NCBI RefSeq assembly: GCF_016808335.1
Contig: NC_053136.1
Location: forward strand, 1,904,531-1,968,530
DNA: 64,000 nt
Source: Panicum virgatum
Taxonomy: Eukaryota; Streptophyta; Magnoliopsida; Poales; Poaceae
Reading direction: 5' to 3'
How positions within the stretch are numbered: position 1 is the first letter of the stretch; every line of letters begins with the position of its first letter. Under the pieces are notes generated by a model. The model was not told where the DNA came from and searched no databases. It saw nothing but the letters and a program-made list of their open reading frames with translations. Position numbers and translations under genes: made by a program. This document shows positions 58,256 to 64,000 of this stretch, piece after piece.

Positions 58256-58590
58256 ACCTCTCAATCGAACCCATCTCTCAAAACCCTAATAAGAACCATC
58301 AAACCAGAGAATCACAGGAGACGCGCGTTCTACGCTGACCTCTCAATCGAACCCAACGAAATCTCTAAACCCTAGCTAAAACCCACCAAACCAGAGAATC
58401 ACAGGAGGCGCGTTCTACGCTGACCTCTCAATCGAACCCAACGAAATCTCTAAACCCTAGTTAGAACCCATCAAACCAGAGAATCACAGGAGACGCGCGT
58501 TCTACACTGACCTCTCAATCGAATCCAACGAAATTTCTAAACCCCAATTAGAACCCAATAATAAAGGAAACCGGAGACACGCGTTCCGCG
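58256..58590. repeat. Minisatellite, four units of about 80-87 bp
   Basis: Units start at about 58256, 58338, 58423 and 58510. Each begins ACCTCTCAATCGAACCCA and contains TCTAAACCCTAG and CCAGAGAATCACAGGAG before a CGCGTTCTAC end. The last unit is the most diverged. It lies next to the first exon of the ankyrin gene, in its first intron. Confidence 0.85.
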
Positions 58591-58642
58591 ACCAAGCACC
58601 AGCAATAGCACGTCATGGAGGAAGGTGAGGAGAGGGGGTTAC

Positions 58643-58770
58643 CTGCGGACCTCCGGCAAGCCGCGGCGTCCTTGGTACTGGATCGGTGAGAGCAGCGGCG
58701 GTGGTGGAGGAGGAGGAGCACCAGGAGGAGCGGCGGCGGCTGATCGGCGAGTCGCGCGCGCTTCCAAATC
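58643..58770 (-). other. Probable 5' UTR exon of the ankyrin gene
   Basis: On the minus strand GGAGGTCCGCAG is followed by a good donor (GTAACC at 58642). Joining to the acceptor before 57033 puts the ATG at 57031 three bases into the next exon. The upstream boundary is a guess from the GC-rich, promoter-like sequence. Confidence 0.5.
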
Positions 58771-59012
58771 CTACCCCGCGTCCCTGCCTCGTCTCTCCTT
58801 GGCCCTTCCCCTTTTGTTTTGGTTAACCGTTCAGCCTGGCACGCTGACGGTAGCTTGCAAGCGGGACGGGCTTTTCCGCAAGCCCACTGGGCTGACCCGC
58901 GTAGCTGAGGCGGCTCTTTGCGGCCAGCCCACGAGGCCACAGCAAGCGCCGAGCGAGGCAGAGAAGGGAATTTTTTATATTTTTACATCTTTTAATTTTG
59001 TTTTTATGCAGA

Positions 59013-59218
59013 CGTGTTTGGCGTGGCTCAAACTTCGGAAAAATTGTAGAAATTTTGAAGCTCCTCATACCCAGCTCCAGAAATTCTTAGAGCTAGGATC
59101 TTTTGCTAAGTCATTATACTTTTATTCATAATTTCAAATAAAATATAAAATATTTTAATCTATTTTACAGACTTCAGCTCTAGCATGGACTTTATAGCTC
59201 GAGCTATGCCAAACAGAC
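59013..59218. mobile_element. Small MITE
   Basis: Left end TGTTTGGCGTGGCTC and reverse-complemented right end TGTTTGGCATAGCTC are inverted repeats, with AGCTC-rich subterminal sequence. Boundaries and TSD are uncertain. Confidence 0.45.
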
Positions 59219-60241
59219 CGAATCTTGGATTAAAAAAATTACAAGCGAGTTGCCTGTGGGCCGTTGCCAATGTAATCATTATGGTGAGAATCTCACTTCA
59301 AAAGACTTTCAAAACTAATTTTCAGTAAAGCACAGGTGCTCCCTCTAAGAGACAATTTATAAATATTAAGATTGTCAAGAAGTACATACATATTGCTTGG
59401 TTTCTCCACTGCTTGCAATCGATGCATGCTTGTCTTTGCATAGGCCTGCAAATATAATCAATTAATGAACCTTACTTACTATTCTCTGAAGCTTGAGAGA
59501 AATAGAGGAAACTATATGGCACAGGAGTCAGGACTGGTGAATTTGCTCATATAGCTAAACTATCATTGTATTGCTAAGTATGGAATGCAATTAACATACC
59601 TACAGGGTGACCTCCAAATTAATTGGCCCTTTCTGCTTCCTTCAAAAAAAGAAGTAAAAGAAAGAATAAAGAAGAAGAGGTAATAGGTTAGTTAGGGGAA
59701 ATTATACCTGCCCAATGAGAATAGACATAAGTTGTGTCTAGCAAAAATGGAAATGCAAAGATGAACAAATTTAGATAACACCGAGTATTACGCAGATCGT
59801 TCAACCATCTATTCTTATTTTTAGTCTACACATTTATTGGTGAATGGGGAAAAAACACCAGGAAGGAGATAGGGAATCAAATACAGAGTGTTAATTTCAA
59901 TAGGTAACCCAAATGTGAAAAATCAAAAAAAGCAAATGAAAAACGATCGTTACAGAGCGAATCGATTTTAGTGTGGTTAAACAACCCATTGTGGAGGTAA
60001 TTAATCTAGAGTGAGAGGATGGGAGGAAGGAATAAATTGTGTCCCTAAATTGTGCAGAAATCACATCTAAGTGCAGAGTATGCAAGCAGGAGAACCAAAT
60101 GTAGAGATTTACGAAAGATCATGTAAGGAACAACCCTCTCTAGAGTGAATCGAACTGCAGAACGTAGAATCTGTAAAATGAAGAAATAAATGTGAATCAC
60201 AGTTAGGGAATCCTAATGAGTTGGATACCGTAGGCAACTAA
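59219..60241. other. Intergenic, nothing recognised
   Basis: AT-rich sequence without coding signal, RNA gene or clear repeat. Confidence 0.4.
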
Positions 60242-60244
60242 TAA

Positions 60245-60933
60245 GAGCATCTCCAAGAGTTTCTAATATTTTCTCCTCAAAACTTGTTGTTTACCAACTA
60301 CCCAAATAGGTATGGAGAGATAAAAAAGAGTCCATCTCCAATAGTTCCTTATTTTTACTCCAAAAAATGAGTTGTGGCCCCACAAGGATAATTTCACGAG
60401 AAACTTCTACGGCTAGCGGACATGGCTGGCGAACAGGAGCTCCTTGCATGTCAGATTGCCGATGATTTAGGGCACGAGAGGTCTTAGAATTTGGGAGAAA
60501 AGAAAGATGACGACGAGGGGACTCTGTTTTACCTCTAACTTGCGCCGGTGATGCATCATGTATTAAAAAAAGCAACAGCCGCATGAGGCCGTCCATGGCC
60601 TGCGGTGGGTGCTGTGGTGAAAAAATAAGGGCACGCTGCAGCAGGGTGCAGCAGGCCAGTGCGACAGCTGTGTGCGGCAACCACAGCAGCTCCCTCCGCA
60701 TTAAGGGGCATCTGGCCGGCGGTGGGTGCCCCGGCGGCGCGGGAAGAAGACGGGGCGACGGGGAAGGGCTGATCGGGAGGTCGGAGGGGTGCGTATTTTT
60801 ACGCACTAGAGATGCTAATTTGCCAATTGTTAAAATATGAGGAATTAGGATGGGGAGCTATTGGAGAGTATTTTTTTCTTTTTCTAAAAAAATAAGGATG
60901 GGGAAGAAAGATTGGGAACTCTTGGAGATGCTC
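60245..60933. mobile_element. PIF/Harbinger-type non-autonomous element (689 bp)
   Basis: TIRs GAGCATCTCCAAGAGTTTC and, in reverse complement, GAGCATCTCCAAGAGTTCCC are flanked by TAA on both sides (60242-60244 and 60934-60936), the standard PIF/Harbinger TSD. The GC-rich interior has a 171-codon minus-strand frame of low complexity and unknown relevance. No transposase. Confidence 0.85.
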
Positions 60934-61449
60934 TAAGAAAGCAGAAAAGGAAAGGAATCCAAGAACATGTGAACGTGGAGCTAGGACATTAATTTGGATG
61001 ACTTCATACTACTCTAGATCACGGGTCAGCTGCTCAGGGCGGACCATCAGCCACGGCGGCGCAGGAGGCGACGCGGGCGGGTGACTCGTGGGAGCCGCAC
61101 TCTTGGACGAGCTGCACAGTTTTCCACTCCCCCGCCTTCTTCCTGGGGGAGTCCATCTCCTTCTTCGCCGTGGCGCAGCCTCCCCACAGCCGCCTCTCGA
61201 TGCTCATTGCCGAAGCGGTGGCCGGACCTTGACCCGAGTACGGAGGACTACCTTCATCCCGCGCCATCGCCAGAGCTCGAGCGCGGGCTCGCATCCGGGC
61301 GCCGATGCGGTAGCGGGCACGGGGGCGCCCCTGACATCGCATTAACCTCTGCGGTGAACTCAAGATCCGGCGGGGCTTCGACCGCGAGGAGGCGAACCTG
61401 GACCAAAAAATATGCACGCATGCAAAAGGGTAGGCGAGAGGGAGAGGGC

Positions 61450-61858
61450 AGAGGCGGGAAATACGGAGAACGTGGCGGTGTGACGAGCGGAGGGGGCGGC
61501 AACAACATGGAAGGTGTCGCAGAGGCGTAGACGGGTGCTAGTAAGCGCGCTCATGAAGGCGAGCGTGGGATGCACCTGCCATTGGTGGGATGGTTTCATT
61601 GCGCGCTGGATGCCGGCCGAGGAAGCATACCGACAATTTCGTGGAGAATTGCGCCCAGCGGCGCCGTTGGTGCGACTGCAAGCATGGCGCAGGCCCGGCC
61701 GCGGGCGTGGCAGGCTATTTCTTGGCTGTGACGAATGGCAGCGCAGGCCTCCCCTGAGCTGATAGTGCTGCTGCGGACCTTAATGCGCACGGCGATGTTG
61801 GAGACGATCTTGAGGTGCGAGAACGTGATGGTGAAAGGGGTGGCGAGGGGCGATCAAG
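61450..61858 (-). pseudogene. Degenerate fragment like L-Ala-D/L-amino acid epimerase (enolase superfamily), N-terminal part
   Basis: On the minus strand the text reads PLATPFTITFSHLKIVSNIA, then VRIKVRSSTISSGEA and APTAPLGAILHEIVGMLP. This follows the N-terminal domain of plant enolase-superfamily epimerases in order and spacing (PFTI, a Ser-Leu pair, VSN-A-R, GEA, a VLQEI-like helix). Later text near 61550-61500 is only faintly alignable. Stops and frameshifts are present. The right end is cut at 61860 by the LTR. The match is from memory and would need a database search. Confidence 0.4.
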
Positions 61859-61859
61859 C

Positions 61860-63425
61860 TGTTGGCGCTCCTTAAGTACCCATTTTATCCCTTGTTTATC
61901 CTTGATAATGGCATGAATTTAATATCAAAATCACTAACCGTCCTAACCCCGGCCTAATTATTGGTCATTTTCACATTTGCACATATATTTTGGAGGAACT
62001 TCGTTTTTGCTTTTGCAGGTTTTTGGCCTATTTTGGAGCATGAAATGACGAGGCCCGTGATCGAGCGCTAACACGGAGAAAGACGAAGGCCAAAGCCCAT
62101 GTTGATTCGAAGCCCATTCATGCACATCCATCCTCCAAGAGAGCCCAAAGGACCAAGCCCAAAAAGATGAGATCAAGATACTTCAGGATTAAGCAAAGCA
62201 AATAAGATTTAAGGAAGAATTCCCTATAATATCCTTTCCTCGAAAATATCTCCAAGATAACAACGTCCAAAGGGGTGCAATCGTGAAGGACATAAACTCT
62301 AGAAGATGCGAGGAGTCTACACGCGAAAGATGAGACCGAGGCGGGCCCGAAAGAGGGTAGGTCGGCCGGCCTAGGCCCATGAGGCCGGCCGGCCTAGCCC
62401 GTTTCCAAGGCGGTTCGGCCTCCCCTTCGACTGGTGGCTTCCGAGGCTTATAAATAGCTCGCACCTTATTCAACTCGGGGGATCAATCCACCCAGAACTC
62501 GACAAAAACCTAGGGCCAAGGCCGGAGGGAGACGACGGCCGCCGCAAGTCTTCGAAGGTACCTAGGAGATGGCTTAGGCCACCCCTAGCCGCCATGGCCT
62601 CCCTGCGAGGTTGTGCTATGGTGGAGTTCGGGAGTCATCCCCAACATTCGTCCGGGTATGTACACACACGATGGTGATATCAATCTACTCTTTATTCTAG
62701 TTGTCTCGACTTTGGTCTACTTCAATGTATGCTTTCTTTCTCATATGTGATGCACCCATATGTTCATATTAAGATTAGATCTATTCGTGGTGATTAGTCT
62801 ATATCTTGCGGATACGTTGAGGTAGCGTATTTTAGCTAGTTGGTTGATTACCCCGGTGTGGTGACAGCATGGCGGAGGGAAAAATTCTAGCGACGACATG
62901 ATGTGGAATAGGATCGATGGCGAGTACCATGGGAGTCGTTGCGCGGCCACCAAGAGGAGGAGCTTCGAGTAAGAGCACTTGGTGGGCATTTGGGGTAAAG
63001 CTTTGGGAAACCTTAGGCGTCGACACACACCTCGCACCGGTGACCTTGGGAAAGTAGGCCGCTTGCGAGCCGCCTTTTTGAGAGATGATTTCGTGTACCT
63101 TTAGTTGAGATGCAATCTATGTTTTGATCACCTTTTTTACTAGAACTGCACCTAGAGACGATAGGCCCTAGATCCTTGGTTGTGTTATCTCATCTACGGT
63201 TGTGGGTGTGATGAACACTTATGCTTCATTCATATCTATCAAGTGTTCAGTTTATATGCTATCTTCGCTTCATGTTTAGGATAGATTCGATAGATTAGAT
63301 GGTAAACTCTAGTCGGTTCGCTTCCGATCCACTGATTGATAAACTTTGGGGGAGTACTCTAAGGGAAAGCTACCACGATTCGTGCGCTTGCGGTACATAA
63401 ATTGGGGTTCTAAGGAGTGTCAACA
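61860..63425 (+). mobile_element. 5' LTR of an Athila/Tat-type Ty3/gypsy retrotransposon
   Basis: Begins TGTTGGCGCTCCTTAAGTAC and ends GTGTCAACA, with inverted TGTTG...CAACA tips. A TATA box lies in GGCTTATAAATAGCTCGC (about 62447-62464), consistent with plus orientation. Eight bases after the LTR end there is a primer-binding site. The rest of the element runs off the right edge. Confidence 0.85.
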
Positions 63426-63433
63426 AGCTTTTC

Positions 63434-63451
63434 TGGCGCCGTTGCCGGGGA
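63434..63451 (+). other. Primer-binding site, Asp-tRNA type
   Basis: TGGCGCCGTTGCCGGGGA is the sequence used by many plant Athila/Tat retrotransposons to bind the 3' end of Asp tRNA for minus-strand synthesis. It fixes the LTR end and orientation. Confidence 0.85.
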
Positions 63452-64000
63452 TCGGCAACTCGAACCCTAGGGAGATCTATCTATCTTTTTGGACTAACCC
63501 TAATTTCATTATTGCATATATCCTGTGTTTCTTGTTGGTGTCCATGAATGCAGGTAAAACCCTAGACACAAAGCGATTGAGAAGTTCTCAACGTCCATAC
63601 TTTGACAAGTCCAATCTCACTAAAGCAAGTTGATGGCTACGTGAAGACCCGCTCTTTAGTGGTAGGTGCTAACTTTTGTCAGTGGCCCAGCATCCGCTAT
63701 CGAGCCCACACTCAAAACAAGTAAAGATGAAAAAGGTATGTCACCGTGTCAACTTTGGCTAATGTCTCTTGGAGATTTCTTTGTCCAAGCCATAGGTGAT
63801 GAAGCATGCCCAAAAAGAAAATCGTGCGATCGGATCATCATCATCTCCAAAGTACTTCTGTTGTGATGAGATTTTCATCCATGATCAGAGAAGTACCATG
63901 AGAGGAAATTATATATTGTAAAGCTTCATCAAGCCTTCTTTTCAACGCATCAAAAATCGTGAATTTTGGAGATCGGTGTGAAAAGTTATGGTAAAATCTT
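63452..64000 (+). mobile_element. Untranslated leader of the right-hand retrotransposon, partial
   Basis: Sequence downstream of the primer-binding site. Only short frames are open and no gag domain is reached before the window ends, which fits the long leaders of Athila/Tat elements. Confidence 0.6.

Noticed and set aside
60291..60806. 171-codon minus-strand ORF
   Set aside because: Inside a PIF-type non-autonomous element, low complexity, no domain, and it overlaps TIR-proximal sequence.
61088..61530. Plus-strand ORFs upstream of the right LTR
   Set aside because: GC-rich frames with no similarity; the minus strand gives a better, though decayed, epimerase-like reading for the adjacent part.

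Overview
The window is nuclear DNA from a grass, most likely a panicoid. The genes have many introns with GT...AG borders, first exons are very GC-rich, and the repeats are typical grass families: Tekay- and Athila-type Ty3/gypsy LTRs, MULE, hAT, PIF/Harbinger-like, SMART, SINE and RTE LINE. There are no operons, CRISPR arrays, phage genes or bacterial features.

Layout. Both edges are LTR retrotransposons: the 3' end of a chromodomain Ty3/gypsy element with its long LTR on the left (1-4179), and the 5' LTR, primer-binding site and leader of an Athila/Tat-type element on the right (61860-64000). Between them are, in order: a terpene synthase pseudogene (+, 5500-10681), SAP18 (-, 11306-14632), a 5.1-kb MULE with a nonsense-damaged transposase (15981-21101), a URT1-type RNA uridylyltransferase (+, 21189-24033), a plastid-type MATE transporter (-, 24891-33577), eIF3j (-, 34501-37030), the plastid division protein ARC6 (-, 38273-44755), an unrecognised acidic protein gene (+, 46159-47499 or further), and an ankyrin-repeat gene broken by a transposon (-, 49860-58770). 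The final 3 kb before the right LTR holds MITEs and a decayed epimerase-like fragment.

The five conserved housekeeping models (SAP18, URT1, MATE, eIF3j, ARC6) join in frame from start to stop with consistent splice phases. The predicted proteins are 152, 612, 531, 231 and 761 aa. They act separately: chromatin/RNA processing, mRNA 3' uridylation, plastid envelope transport, translation initiation and plastid division. Nothing in the sequence suggests a shared pathway.

The most informative content is the insertion record. Many transposons keep readable target-site duplications (TSDs): 9 bp for two MULEs, 8 bp for a hAT, 3 bp for two PIF-like elements, 5 bp for a solo LTR, 4-5 bp for a SMART element, 10 bp for a SINE, and 14-20 bp for three LINE insertions. 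Two insertions hit exons (terpene synthase, ankyrin gene). One LINE landed on an intron-exon border and duplicated the splice acceptor. One MULE now ends 87 bp upstream of the URT1 start codon. I did not find a convincing undescribed multi-gene system; the candidates worth follow-up are these gene-transposon junctions.
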